In this document: positions 22,701 through 35,099 of the stretch, in pieces | How positions within the stretch are numbered: position 1 is the first letter of the stretch | Layout of the letters: each line of letters starts with the position of its first letter | Notes under the pieces: generated by a model | Seen by the model: the letters and a program-made list of their open reading frames with translations, nothing else | What the model was told of the DNA's origin: nothing | Databases searched by the model: none | Position numbers and translations under genes: made by a program | NCBI GenBank assembly: GCA_003116995.1 | Contig: BDSL01000151.1 | Coordinates: 62,001 to 126,000 of the forward strand | Length of the DNA: 64,000 bases | Reading direction: 5' to 3' | Source of the DNA: Yamagishiella unicocca | Lineage: Eukaryota > Chlorophyta > Chlorophyceae > Chlamydomonadales > Volvocaceae

Positions 22701-25700
22701 CACCGTCTCCACCACAGGCGGCCGCCCAGGGTGCGGTTACTGGCCTACGGGCGGAGATGTTAGCGCGAGCCGGGACGGGGCCCATGAGTGAGGGCGGCCG
22801 CGCGGCGGCGCCGGCGGGGCCGCCGGCCGCGTTGCGGCGCTCCTCCGTGACCTTTGACTTCCATGCTGTCGGCACGACGAGCAGCGGCGAGGACGCTGGC
22901 GGTGGAAGTAGCGGGGGCGGTGCTACCGCCGCACTCCCCCCGACCATGCCGATCAAGGCTCAACACAGCTCGCTGTCTCCTATCAGCCCGCAACTCGCCG
23001 TCGGAGCCGGCCCCGTCAGCAGTGCTGACCAGTCAGGCAATGAGAGCCCCTCGCAGGCCTCCTACACATCGCCGCCCAGTTCCCAGCGGTCCTCGCGCCC
23101 CTCCCCCGTCGCCTACCGACGCGCACCCAGCCACCAACGCCCAGTCGCCTCCGCGGCGCCTCCGCCGCTGCCCTTCGGCTCCCGCGCCGCCAGCCTACGC
23201 CGCCGGAGTGACATATCCGTTGCGTCGGGGTTTGGCGGCGCCGACTGCGCCTCGCCGTACAGCACTGCCGTTGCCACGGCAGTGATGTACGGGCACGGGC
23301 ACGATAGCGCGCTGCGGCCCAGCCCGCTGGGCCGCGGCTCTTCGCACATCTCCGGCTTCACCGCCTTCCACACCCACCACGTGGAGAACCACGGCGGCAG
23401 CGAGGGCACCGGCGGCCATAACAGCAGCAACAGGAACAGCAGCAACAGGAATAGCAGCAACAGCCGCAGCCTGCGCGGACCCTCAGTGGATGGGGACGAC
23501 GCGAGTGAGGGGCACCTGCTGGGGCAGCGAGGGCAGTCGTCGCCGCTGCCCCAGCTCTTCGCCGCCGGCCCCATTTCCGAGGACGAGGTTGTCAGCGGCG
23601 CCCCTAGCGCGGAGGGTCACGTTGTCAATGTCCCGAGGGCCGCCACCACCATCCGCGGGGGCGGAGGCGACGGCAGCCACACCCCTGGCGGCGGCGGCGT
23701 ATTCGCCATCAGCGGCCGAATTAATACCGGCCAGCGCAGCCTCACACAGGCACTCCCGCATATGTCCAATTACAGCATCCCCTCGCCCAGCGTCCCCATC
23801 AGCATCAACACAGCGCCAGCGGCCGGCCTGCGCGCCAGCACGCCCAGTAACGCCGGCCTGGGCAGGAGCATCTTCAACCTGGTCAGCCTTCCGTCGCCGC
23901 GCCCCGGCGCCGCCGCGGCTCTGCTGTCTCTGGGCCTGGGAAACTCCAACCACGTGGCCTTGCCGATCGATTCCCGCGGCGCGAGCATGGCTTCCATGAT
24001 GCGCCTGGCCTCGAAACACAACCTGCAGTCCGTAGGCGACTCGCTCTGCAGCAGGTGGCGGGTTGTGGAGGAGGGGGAGGTCGGTGCGCAGCTGGTGTTC
24101 AGGTGCGTCGCAGCTGCGGCTGGGGGCAGCATGTCCCCGGCGATGGTTGATGTGGTCGGGATGGGGGGATGTGAAAAGAGGACGCTGACAATGCCGCCGG
24201 GGTGGCGCGTTTCGAGACGTCGATGCATGGGCTGTTTACGGGGGTTTGTTTGGACCATACGTGGGCAATGTCGATGGCCGCATCCTATATTTCCTTCATC
24301 TCCCCTGGGCCGACCCGTGGCGTACCCCGCATTTACCTTACGTGCCGTGCCATGCTGTGCCGTGCCGTGCGCTCAGGGGGCTTCGCGTGCGGATGGGCGT
24401 GCACAGCGGCCTGTCGGAGGCGACGGACTCCGCGCAACTCAACCGCACCGCCAACCGCATGCAGTACACCGGCTTGGGACTACAAATGGCCAAGGCGGTC
24501 GGCGACTGCGCGCACGGCGGGCAGGTGCTTATGTCCGAGGCGGCGTTCACGCAGGTGGGGTATGCTGGCGGCGCGTAAGGTGTTTCGCTATTGCTAGTGG
24601 CACGCCGGGGGGATGTGCGGGTGCGTGAGTCGGCGTACGGTGTCAAGCGCGTTGGGTTCGTCGAAGTTCGGTTGTGAATTTGTAATCACAACCGCTTTGC
24701 GTGTGTTGACATGAGTGCTCGGTGCGAGCTGGGCTAGCGTCATGTTTCATACCCCTGCGTCGTCCAGCAATGCCCTCCCCTTCCTTTCATACATTGCGCT
24801 CCGTCGTCACTCTCTCTCTATAAGATCACCACTGGCCATACTGACCGCAGTCACCCTCCTTTCCCCCAATGCGGTTCCTCCTTCGCTCCCGCCGCGCAGC
24901 TGGCAGTTGAGAGCCTCAAGGAGCGGGTCATGGTCCTGCACATGGGAGAGCACCGGGTGAAGGAAGAGCTGCCCAACACGAGCCTTTACTGCGGCTGCCC
25001 CCGCGCGCTACAGGTAATGGGGATGGTAGTGGGGATGAAAGCGGGCGGGGTTGACAGGAAAGCCGCAGGTCAGCACTTGCGAGTGAAGAAGACCAACTAA
25101 AACACGTTCGGGACACGCGTGCGGGGTGGAGCGGGCGCAGGCAGCACTGGGACGGTGGCGGGATTTCCTGAATACGCGCTGCGGGTGGGGCCATCGACGC
25201 GCTCCGTTCCTGTCGCCAAATGACTTCTACCAAACGGCCGTGGCTCTTACAGGAGACTAGTACGGCACCCAATCCTTGGTCCTCTCCATTCTCACCTAGC
25301 CCGCTCATCTTGGATCCTCCCGTCCTCGTCGCACTTCACCGCAGGGCCGCCTGCCCGCGCTGCGCACCGTCCGCAGCCGGCAACAGCACAGCATGGGCGT
25401 GCTGGAGGCGCCAGCGGGTCTGGTAGTGGTGGTGTTCATGCACGTGGTTGGCGCCATGAGCCTGCTGGACTGGCGCACCGATCTGGCGCACTCGGCCCTG
25501 GCCATGTTCAGGGACCACGTGACGCTGGAGCTCATCAAGTACCAGGGCTACCTGGTGGGTGGGTGGGTGCGCGGGCGGAGGCGGATGGACTGCAGGCCGG
25601 AGGGTGCTGGGGCCGCCGGGATTCTTGTGGGCACATAGCACATACGGAGGTGATGCGCGGAGGTATCGCCGTGCCGCTTGGTGCGTGTGTCCGTGTCCCA

Positions 25701-28700
25701 TATGGTAGGCCAGGCCCGCCCCAGGCTCTTGTGTCCGCCGAGCAGCAACCCCGTGTGTCCGCCGAGCTGCAAGCACACATCTCCCCCCGTGCAACCCTGA
25801 TTCCCCTGCCCGCTCCACAACACACTGCACTGGCGGGCGCCCGCAGGTTGAGGCGGTGGATGGCCTGGTGCTCGCCTCCTTCTCGTCCCCCAGTTCGGCG
25901 CTGCGCTGGATTGCCAAGTGCCAGCACGACATGACCATGCTGCCATGGCCGCAGGTGGGCGGGCTCGAGGACCGTGAGACCGAGCTGCAGCGAAGAATCC
26001 AATCGGAATAGGAATTGCGTAAAACCCGAGCATGCGGCATGTGATTTGCGGCGGCACGCGACCCACCGATTTCCTCTCAACCCACCCTGCGTTCCACGAC
26101 CTGCAGGAGCTCCTTTGCCACGAGGCATGTGAAGAACTGTGCATGACCAAGCTTAACCCCGCGACGGGGGTGCAGGAGGAAGTTGTGATATTCAGGTGAG
26201 CATTGCAGGCTACGGTAATGTTTCTGGGTTGCAGCTGTGCAAATATGACCGGTGCGTATGTATAATGCACCCTCCTGGTTACCCCTTGGGCCGCCATCAC
26301 GTCCTGCCTCCCCCGCCTGCCTCCGGCTCCCACCGGCGTCATCCTCCCCTGCAGAGGCCTGCGCCTCAAGGCCGGTGTGGACATGGGCCGCCTGCGCGGC
26401 GAGATTAACTGCGTCACGGGCCGCATGAGCTACCGCGGCCGAGCCATGAACCGCGCGGCGCGCATCGTGGCTGCAGCGGGGTCGGGCCAGATCCTGGCGT
26501 CGTCGGAGGCGTGGCTGGCGACCAGCTCTCAGGCCGCTGCTCGCATTTGCGGCCTCACGGGGTCCAGCATGGGGCAGTTCATACTCAAGGGCGTTACGGA
26601 GCCCATCGAGGTGTACCTCATCAAGTGAGGGGAACGGAGCGGCGTCGGGAGGAGGGGTCGGGATGTTGGGACGAGACACTCGGGCTGCGACCATGGCGAG
26701 GGCATGCGAGGCGTGGGTTATGACCGTTGCTGGGCGAGGGGCGCAGGGAGCCGGTGTTTGACACTCGATTGTCGGCTCACGGGGCAGTGGCCAAACGGTG
26801 ACGCGTGGTGCTGCGGAGCACGGTGAGCAGCCCGGGCTGACTGCTTGTCCGAATCACCGACACGCCCCGTGCCTTGCTCTCCGCACTGCCCCTCCTTCAG
26901 GACCGCGGCGGGCGTGGTTTCCAGGCGCGCCAAGACAATGCTGGCCAGCCCAGTGGACCCGCTGGACATGGACGAGCTGCCCATCGCCGACCCCGCGGCC
27001 GCGCTTCAGCACCACGTCAACATCAATAACGCCACGTCAGCAGCGGCCGCCGTGGCGTCGGCGGTGCTGGCCCGCCAGATCAGCGCCACCAGCGCGAACG
27101 CGCTGCGGGCGGGCAGCGGGACAACGGCCGGCGGCGGCGTGCCGGCGCGGCTGATGCTGGAGCGCGTGCACTCGATGTCCGGCGGCCTCGCTGCGGCGCT
27201 GCGGCGGGAGGAGAGCATGTCGCGGCGGGGGTCCCTCAGCAGGCAGCTGTCGCGCAATGCGTCCATGAGGTGCGCTTGCGTCGCCGCGCGTCGTGGAGTG
27301 CACGTGGATCGCACGGCCGGTTTCTTCGGACGCCCACCCAGGGCCCCTCTCACGTCCTGCTCCGCGACCGCGGCTTCCAACTTGCTGGGCATCCCTGAAA
27401 CGGCATACCTTGCGGTACCTCCCCCTACCCAAACGCCTGGTGCTGTTTTTAGTGATACCCGTAATAACGTCGTCTCTGCTGGGCCCCCGGCCATTGCTGC
27501 CGGGCCCTGCTGCCCGGATCCCACAGGTCCAGCAGGCGCAGCAGCGTGGGCAGCCAGTACAGCACTCTGGCTGCCATCACCATGGTGGCAGTGGCCCGTG
27601 GGTCGTACGATGGACGGCAGGAGTTGGCCCCCAACCCGCGCTCCGGAGCCGGCCCCCACGTGACCGCCCCGCAAGTGACCACCTTCTCGACGGGCGGCGG
27701 GACGCTGCTGGCGCCCGTCGTGCAGAGCCAGCGGTCAGCAAGCCAGCCGCAACTGCAGCACGCCATATCAGGGCACAACCAGCCGAGCACCGTGCTTACA
27801 GGCAGGTCCGCTCTCCTCTCCCACACCTTTTGTAGGCCACCGTGCCCATGCAGCCGTGGGTGCCGCGCATGTGCGGCCTCCGCAATCTGCGTTTCATTGT
27901 GGGCCAGGTTCCACACATTCACCGAGCCTCAACGACAACTGACCGCGATCGTGCTTTTCCATTCACCGCCGTCCAGCGCCATTTCCCCTCCCTCCATAGG
28001 CTTTCCTGAACCCTCCCTATCTGAATACCATCGCCCCGCCATCTTTGCTTCCTTGCGCAGGCGCCCCCAATATCGGAGGCGGAGGCGGCATGGCGCCTCT
28101 CCAGGCCTCCGCGTCAGCCTACCTGAACACCGTAAACTCCATGGGCTCCAACACCAACTACGGCTTGCCATCCGTCGGCTCCGGAACCCGCACCTCGCGG
28201 AACTCGGCGGGCGAGCCGGGCGACACGGACGGCACCCGCTCTTCCAACCCCCGCTCCTCCAACGCCTCGCATCGCTCCGCCAACCCGAACCCCCGGCTAC
28301 TATCCACGCAGCCGCCCTCCCTGGCACACCTCCAGCAGGGCACCGCCTCGCCCGTCGCCACGCGCACCGCCGGCAGCCAGGGGCTGGTGCGGCACCTGTC
28401 CACGCTGATCCGCTCCGCCTCTCTCGCTTTGTACGGCAGCTCGGGCACGCACGCCAGCGGCGTCGGCGGCCCTGCCAGTAGCGCCTGCCACCCCCCTGTC
28501 GTGCCGTCGATGCAGGCGGTGGGGTTGGCTCTGGCTCCCGGCGTGGAGTCCATGTTCGACACCGGGTCCATTGGGCGGGGCGAGCGCAGCACGCGCCCCG
28601 GTGATCGAGCGCATCGCGAAGGCAGCTCCTCGACGGGCATGGACCTGGCGGCTACTTACGGCGGCCCGGGGCCGGCGGGACCTAGCGGCACCGCTGCTAC

Positions 28701-29671
28701 CGGCTTGGGCCTGCGCGACCTGCTGCCAGCACGGCTGCGCGCCGCTGGCGGTCTGTTCCGCGCCGGCTCCTTCAGCGGGTGCGTTGGGTGGTCGGGTTGG
28801 GCGGATTAAGGCGTGCGGGCGGCAAGGATGCGCAGTTGGGCGACTCATGGATCACGTCTTGGGTTGGGAAGCACACCCAGCCCTTCACACACGCATGTAG
28901 CCCACAGCGTGACGCCATCCGCGCCGGCCAACGGGTTTCTACTCGACCCCTCTGCTCTCCGCTCTCCGCAGGCACGTGCGCCGCCGTGTCGAAGACGGCG
29001 CCCGCACCAGCGACTACGGTGAGTCCCACGCCGGCCGCCGCACCCGCTCGCCGGCCAGCCGCCGCCAACCGTCTACCGCCAGCGGCATCGGCTACATCGC
29101 AAGCGTGGGCCAGCCGGGTGGCATGGCGGGAGGCCTGCTCAACAGCCCGTCGCGGTCATCAGGGCACCGCAGCGCTGCCGGGTACTTGCGGCGCGATGCG
29201 CTGGCCGACCGCGTCGGCGTCCCCAGTACGAGTCGATCGGGTCGCAGGCAGTCGCGTCAAGGGGCTGTGGAGAGGCTGGATATGGCTGGCGACAGCTTCG
29301 TCATCGTGGTGGGGGATGAGGACCCGGAGGGAGAGTCTGATGATTCGGCTGGGGACGTGGGCGTACAGGCGGCGACGGCTTCGCATGGTGGGCTGCAGTA
29401 TGCTGGCGGGAACGAGGGCGCCGGCGTCGCGGCGCACCAGGATACTGCCGGGTGGCCGCAACCAGCAATGGGCGGCGGGTTGGGCTTGAGGCAGCGTCCG
29501 TCGGTCGAAGCGGTGTCGGTGTCAGCTACACTGCTTGACCTGAACAGCGGTGGCGGCGGCGGTGGCGGCGGTGGCGTCAGTGGTAGTGGTGTCAGCGCCG
29601 CTACCCTGGCCCTGACGGCCCTGGCTGGCGCAAGCGCCGGTACGCCGCCGGGGCCAGCGAATATCACTTGA
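16777..29671 (+). CDS. receptor-type class III nucleotide cyclase with two cyclase domains
   Basis: Nineteen exons join in frame to 2660 residues: 16777-17294, 17538-18497, 18928-19123, 19524-19683, 20079-20128, 20325-20402, 20575-20643, 20946-21019, 21256-24102, 24377-24554, 24900-25013, 25345-25554, 25847-25954, 26107-26195, 26355-26624, 26901-27269, 27527-27801, 28061-28778 and 28972-29671. Order: signal peptide (1-24); solute-binding-like ectodomain (to about 540); membrane helix (about 559-581); cyclase domain C1 with metal-binding D612 (TDIEDSTKLWE) and D656 (GDSFIVAF); then cyclase domain C2 with N1916 and R1920 (MNRAARI). C2 has His1781 where the first metal Asp should be. A 949-codon low-complexity exon interrupts C1, and a Ser/Gly-rich tail of about 690 residues follows C2. 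It probably makes cAMP or cGMP at a membrane in response to an external ligand; substrate and ligand cannot be read from the sequence. The donor of exon 17 is uncertain (GC donor assumed). Confidence 0.88.
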
Positions 29672-30628
29672 CACCCTGGGGCGGATGCCTTGGGGTGGAT
29701 TTCCTCATGTGCTGCACCGAGCCGTAGTCATAGTGATTCTTTCACAGTACCCACGAGCCCAGTGCCCATGACCCCGGCGTTAGCTGGTGGAGTTGGCGGG
29801 GCGTTGTGCTAGTACTAGAGCGCTATACGCATCTTCATGTGGGCCCCCTTGTGGGTCTCGAGACCATACAACAGAAACGCTTGCACTATACACCAACGGC
29901 TTATCAATATGCAGACGAAATTATACGAGCGCGCTGCAAGGAATTGATGTGGTTCCAGCATGTGGAAGTGATAGGCACACGGGCCGCAACTATACATAAT
30001 GATGGGGGCCTTCTTTCTTGGGTTGTTGGGGTTGCGGGTAGGTGCGGGTAGGATTGAGGAAAACGGGGAAAGGCACACATCATGAGGTTGCCGGACATTG
30101 GCCTTGTTTGCACGATGTTATGTCGTAGCCTTATGCACAGGCAGGTATGCTCGAAGCCAACGCTTCGCAAAGTGTGGCCATGCAGTTATCACGAAATCAG
30201 TTGGCGTTGCATAAGGGGAGGGCGCCACTACTCGCGTGGAACGCGTTGGAAGGCTGTAGTAACCTTGAATGTAGTGGTGAACTGCTAGTTTCCTCTATTT
30301 TACCGCAGTAGTAGCTGTGTTTCGGTTCCCGCACACGCAAGAGGCTGCGCCAAGCGTAGCATTATGCTTGCCTGTGGGTAGACAAGGATTCGCAATAGGA
30401 GGTGCAAATGCCGATGGACGGCCCAAGCCGTAGTGTTTATAAAGCGCGCCAATTCGTAAGTTGTCGTACTATTTAAATACACCCTAATAATCACCCAGTG
30501 TGTCCACGATATATGACATCAGGAAACCTTTACGTTTGCATTTTGTCTTCATCGGGAACCGTTTCAATAGGCCATTAGACCAAACCCGTCCACTGTCTCC
30601 TGGCAAAGCTTCCAGCACGGCCTCCAAA
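29672..30628. other. intergenic between cyclase and POLD3
   Basis: No gene supported. It holds the cyclase 3'UTR and the POLD3 promoter. It is A/T-richer than the flanking exons. A palindromic tatttaaata at about 30470-30479, some 150 bases upstream of the POLD3 ATG, is the only TATA-like candidate. Confidence 0.6.
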
Positions 30629-33600
30629 ATGCCTATTGATGAGTCGGCTGATATTATTCAAGAACTTTGCAGTCTTGTTCATGACGAACTGAAGGTTCGG
30701 CAGGCTGAACGTGCATATGACCTCGCGTCGCTCGTGCGGTATCACGATGTTACGGCCAACATCGAGGGTAATTGAATTCCTAAATACTGCAAGTACATGT
30801 GGATATTGTGCTGCGCAGGTGCTATCTTACAAATGGGTGGCGCGACATTACTCCATCTCTGCCAACCTAGCAAAAAGGTATACAACCGCTCTTCGCACAA
30901 ACAAGAAGCAGTAAACGAAATGCGGACTCAAGTATTGACCCCTTGCTTAACAGGATTCTGTTCCAGTTTGCGGAGCAACAGCGCGACAAAGTCCGCACCG
31001 TCTACCTGGTGTCGGGTTGGACCAAGCAGGAGCCGCCCAGCCACGTGCACCAGCTGGTGGAAGCCGGCCAGCTGCAAGGTGGGCGAGCAGTGCAGCCCAG
31101 ATTTGCAGCTGGGGTGGCAAAGGCCTGACGACGTGTGGCCTTCGCGCGTCCCACCGACATGCGTTATCTGACGCCCGCCTGCACATGCTACTTCTGCCGC
31201 GCAGTCAGCCGGGAGGCCCTGAGCGACGTAACCGGCATGCACGTGTACAGGTACATGGCTGCCTGGTCGTGGGCGTTGCCATGTTCTTTGCACACAGAGG
31301 GAATGTATCCGGCTAGCAACGTGTGATGGCGTTTCCGCGAAAAATGGTTAAGCAGTCAGGGCCACACCAGTACGCAATACACACGCGCGCACCAGCGACT
31401 ACATCCCCCTCTCCCCTTACCCCGAACCCCCAACCGGCCGCTGGGCCCAACAGCGTGGCGCCCAACCAGTCCACCAACCCTGACAGCCTCTGGCAGGCCA
31501 CCTACCAGCAGTCGCAGCAGCTGCTCAAAGAAATAATGTCAGGGCAGCCCAGCTCCTCGGCAGAGGCCTTCCGGAGCAACACCTGCAGTGCGGTGCGGTT
31601 TGTGCAGCCGCCTATGACGTCACGGCCCCCCGCGGCTGCTGCGCCCGCAGCGCCGCTGGTGCCGGCGGCTAAAGCGCCGGCGCTTGTACAACGTACCGCA
31701 CAGCAGCAGCAAGTGGAGGCTCGCAGCCCCGCATTCGCCAAGGGGCCCGGTGGGTGCTGGTGGGTGGGTGGGTTGTAAGGTTTTTCTGGCCAAACCAAAA
31801 TACTCCACATCAACAACTCATTGCTGGTTAGCAATTACGTTTTTTCCATTAGGATAGATGAGCAGCGTGCTCCCGCACACATGCTTTGCAAATCGCGCGC
31901 TTCCCGCTTTCCAGCTTCCTCGTCCCCTGACCCGCGGGTCGCATTTCGCTCCCTACCTCCCGGACGCAGCCAAGGCCCCGGCAGCGGACGCCGCGGCGGG
32001 GCCCCCTCAGGAGCAGGATCCAGCCGGACCCGCAGGTGCGGCGCGGGAAAGCACATCTGGGCGTCCCGCCAGTCCCCCTAACGCGCCTGCTGAGTATGTT
32101 TGGCCGATAATATGTGGTACTGCTGAAACGGACGCGCGACCTTCCTCGCGGGATTCGGGACCGCAGCCAGCAACCTGGATGTGCGTCCGGCCCTCACCTC
32201 ACACACCCGCGTGCAGGTCCCTCCAGCAGCCCACCCAAGCCCACGGGCGTATCGCCGCCGCAGGCCGCGGGCCCTTCGCCGCCCAAGGCGGCAGCCGCCG
32301 GTGGCAAAGCAGCTGTCGGCAAGGGCGCAGCCGCTGGTGTCGCCAAGTCCAAGACGCTTGCAAACATGTGGAGCAAGGCCCCTGCCAAACCCAAAGCTGC
32401 AGCCGAGACCGTGCAGCTGACGGCGGCGGCGGAGCAGGAGCCAAATGCCATTGCCGTGGATGACGTCATCGCCGGTAGCGGCGATGGTGGCGATGCCAAC
32501 GAAGTAGAAGACGAGAGGTTCTGTCTGGCAACTGGCAGCGGTCGGGGGCGCAAGCGGCGGGGCGCACAGATAGCCGACAGCGAGGATGAGGCCGAGGAGG
32601 AGCGTGGGGAGGAGGCTGGTGACGGCGAGGGTAGCGGCGAGGGACCAACTGAGGTGGCGGCCGCGCCAGCGGCCGGGACCAAGGGCAGTAAGCCGGCGGC
32701 GAAGGGAAAGGGCGCGGCCAAGGTAAGCGCAGGGCAGGGTTTGAGCTGGGCCGCCAAGTGAAAGATGCGGTACGAGGTCAGTGAACGAGGGCAGATTGGC
32801 GTGTTGGACGTGTCTGCCCTCCAGGTGGCCGTCACGCCATCCTGCCAGCTTTCCTGGCCGCCGCTGGGCACCAATCCATGCCAGCTACGATAGCGTCCGC
32901 TGTATATCGTACCTAGCAGCATTCATGCCTGACATGTACCGTAGGCGTTGTGTACGGCAGGCGTTGTGTATTGCTACGGCCGCAAAGCGAACTGCACCGA
33001 TTCTCGGCCGCCGGCCTAAGCTTAGTTCGTCCGGCCGTGCTGCTGGACGCAGGGGTTGAAGGAGGAGAAGGGCAAGGCAGGCGCCAAACGCGCCAAGACG
33101 GTGGCCGCAAAGCAGCCCAAGCGGGAGGAGCCGGGGGAGCAGCAGCAGCAGGCGGGGGGGCCTGCTCGGGATCAGGACGAGACCGGAGGGGACACCAGCA
33201 TGGACGACGCAGTCGTCAGCGCCCTGGAGACGGCGGCCGCAGCCCTGGCCCCAGCCGCGCAACAGCCAGCGCCTGTCCGATCAGGTGCGCTCTGAACCGC
33301 CTCACCGGCATGGGGAAACACGCATGTGTTTTGTATGCATGGACGCACGCGTATTGGACGCACAGTTGTCTGGGGTGACCTACAAGACTTCAACAAGGAC
33401 ATGTGTGCGGTGTGCACAGTACAGAGCGATTTTGGGGGGCCGCGGTCCAGCACTAGGCTCTGGAGGGCTGAACGGGGCCCAGGCTGGTTTTGAAACGCAA
33501 ATGTGGTGGCATACATGTCTGAGCGGTCGCCCGCCCGAGATGCGACGGACTGGATCAGCGTGATGGCATCGATCGTAAACAATCACAGGCAAACGCGTGT

Positions 33601-34166
33601 GGTTGACCCGTGTTCGTGCCACAGGCGGAGGGGCCGGCTCTCGCGCACGTAAAACCACCCGCACCTACATCAATGACGAGGGCGAGGAGGTGACGGAGGA
33701 TGTGTACGAGGATGGGCCCGCGCCGCTGCAGCAGCAACAACAGCAACAGCCGGCAGCGGCGGCTCAGGCCGTCGCCGCGGCGAAGGGCGCCGGCGCCCCT
33801 AAGCCAGCGGCAAAGGCGGCGCCAGCAGCAGGGAAAGCAAAGGTATGTCTGGAACGGGGGCGGCGGCGGCAGAGGACCTGCGAAGGGGCTTGCTTGCCTC
33901 GGCGGCTCAAGCGCGCCGGCGGCGGCTTCGTGGCTCGCCAAGGGCGTCGCGTGGTCCTTCTGGCGGACCCGCGAAGGGGGAAGGCCAACTTCGCCTCCCT
34001 CCATAGACGGCGCGTGTTGGTTTTCAGTAACAAAGAACGCCTAGGCGATGTTGGCGGTCGTTATTGCCTAGCCACCACCTGCTCGCCGCCGTCCCCCGGC
34101 TGATCGCAGGGGAAGGCGCCTGCGGCTGGGCAGAAGTCGATGACGTCATTTTTTGCCAAGAAATGA
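30629..34166 (+). CDS. POLD3: DNA polymerase delta subunit 3 (p66/Cdc27 homologue)
   Basis: Accessory subunit that links the replicative polymerase delta to PCNA in the nucleus. Ten exons close in frame to 534 residues: 30629-30694, 30819-30877, 30954-31078, 31205-31250, 31454-31749, 31970-32035, 32217-32722, 33053-33284, 33625-33842 and 34110-34166. The N-terminal winged-helix region matches the family (VLSYKWVARHYSISANLAKR, VRTVYLVSGWTKQEPPSHV, VTGMHVYS). The middle is a disordered Ala/Lys/Glu-rich linker with basic and acidic patches, including LANMWSKAPAKP. The conserved late block reads RKTTRTYINDEGEEVTEDVY. A canonical PCNA-binding PIP box, QKSMTSFF (524-531), stands three residues from the C-terminus, as in animal and yeast homologues. 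The ATG is chosen because exon 1 (22 residues) aligns with the plant N-terminus. Confidence 0.93.
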
Positions 34167-34499
34167 AATGACGTCCCCACGGTCATGGCACACCACCGTC
34201 TCTGCGGCTGATCACATAACGTGGTGGCTCTAGCCCTCTTGTGCTGCATACTGTACGCGTTGGCTGCGTGCGACTGCAGCGTTGATAGTTGCAGCTGCTG
34301 TTATCATTACTAGGTGCGCAGGATTCCGTTTCGGCTGTCACTGCCATCATTAGGTGCGTTCAAGGAAACACATGAAAGGCACCGCAGTAATGTAACCACC
34401 ACCAACCACATAGCGCGCCAGCGCGCTTCAGCTCTGCCTGGCTTAACGTTGACGCCCCGGCGGCTGGGCCTGGATGACACGGTCCGGATGGTCTATCCG

Positions 34500-34879
34500 T
34501 CAGCGCAGCTGTGATATATTGCGCCTTGCTGACTCCGGTTTTCCTGAGAACACCGCAAGCCGCAATACCGGTAGAATCGCTACCGGTACTCATACAAACG
34601 AAGCTTGTTGACAAGTGCGTGCCCGGACACGATACGAAACTCGGCGAATTGCTAGGGAGCAGCCGCAAGCGTCCCCGTGACAATGCGGAAATGCAATCAG
34701 CCTTCACAGGTAATGCAGCAGGCACCAAGTAGGAGGGACATGAAAAGTCAAGGTTTAAAGGTTTGCAGGAGGCCCAGCTGCAGGCGGCGGACGCGCATCC
34801 GCTTCTTCGCATGCAGCACGGGCTAATTAGGGGCGACGAGCCCATTATGACGACCATCCGTGCTGCCGAGGATGTTTAA
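34500..34879 (+). CDS. small unidentified protein, 5' end unresolved
   Basis: Two exons join in phase 1: about 34532-34709 and 34761-34879 (TAA). They read IPVESLPVLIQTKLVDKCVP, then LGELLGSSRKRPRDN (a basic, possible nuclear-localisation patch), then across the intron into HPLLRMQHGLIRGDEPIMT and IRAAEDV. The acceptor at 34760 (gtttaaag) preserves the frame; using the nearer cag at 34767 would not. The start codon was not found: no convincing first exon is visible between the POLD3 stop and 34500. No family recognised. Confidence 0.45.
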
Positions 34880-35099
34880 ATTGACATCCAGGGCCGTTGC
34901 GAACCTCTGGCTCTGGCGTAATCCGGATCCGGCGGAGCGCGTTAGAGGCTGTTAGCGTATCTGAGTATCTACAGCAATGTCTTGCCACCAAGGGGTTCAA
35001 TGGGAATCGTCGAGCGACATTGAACCAATTGTCTAGGTGCGCTGGCGCGTACTTCAGAGGGGGGGCACCCCCCCGGTTTAGTTTAGGCGTCGGTCACGG

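Noticed and set aside
21529..23574. Several long antisense frames opposite the large cyclase exon
   Set aside because: They mirror a GC-rich coding exon and show no motifs. The sense frame is fixed by flanking catalytic motifs and splice phases.
28990..29100. Strong gtgagt donor inside the last cyclase exon (ctacg then gtgagt)
   Set aside because: The nearest usable acceptor would leave an intron of only about 50 bases, and the exon stays open with matching composition on both sides.
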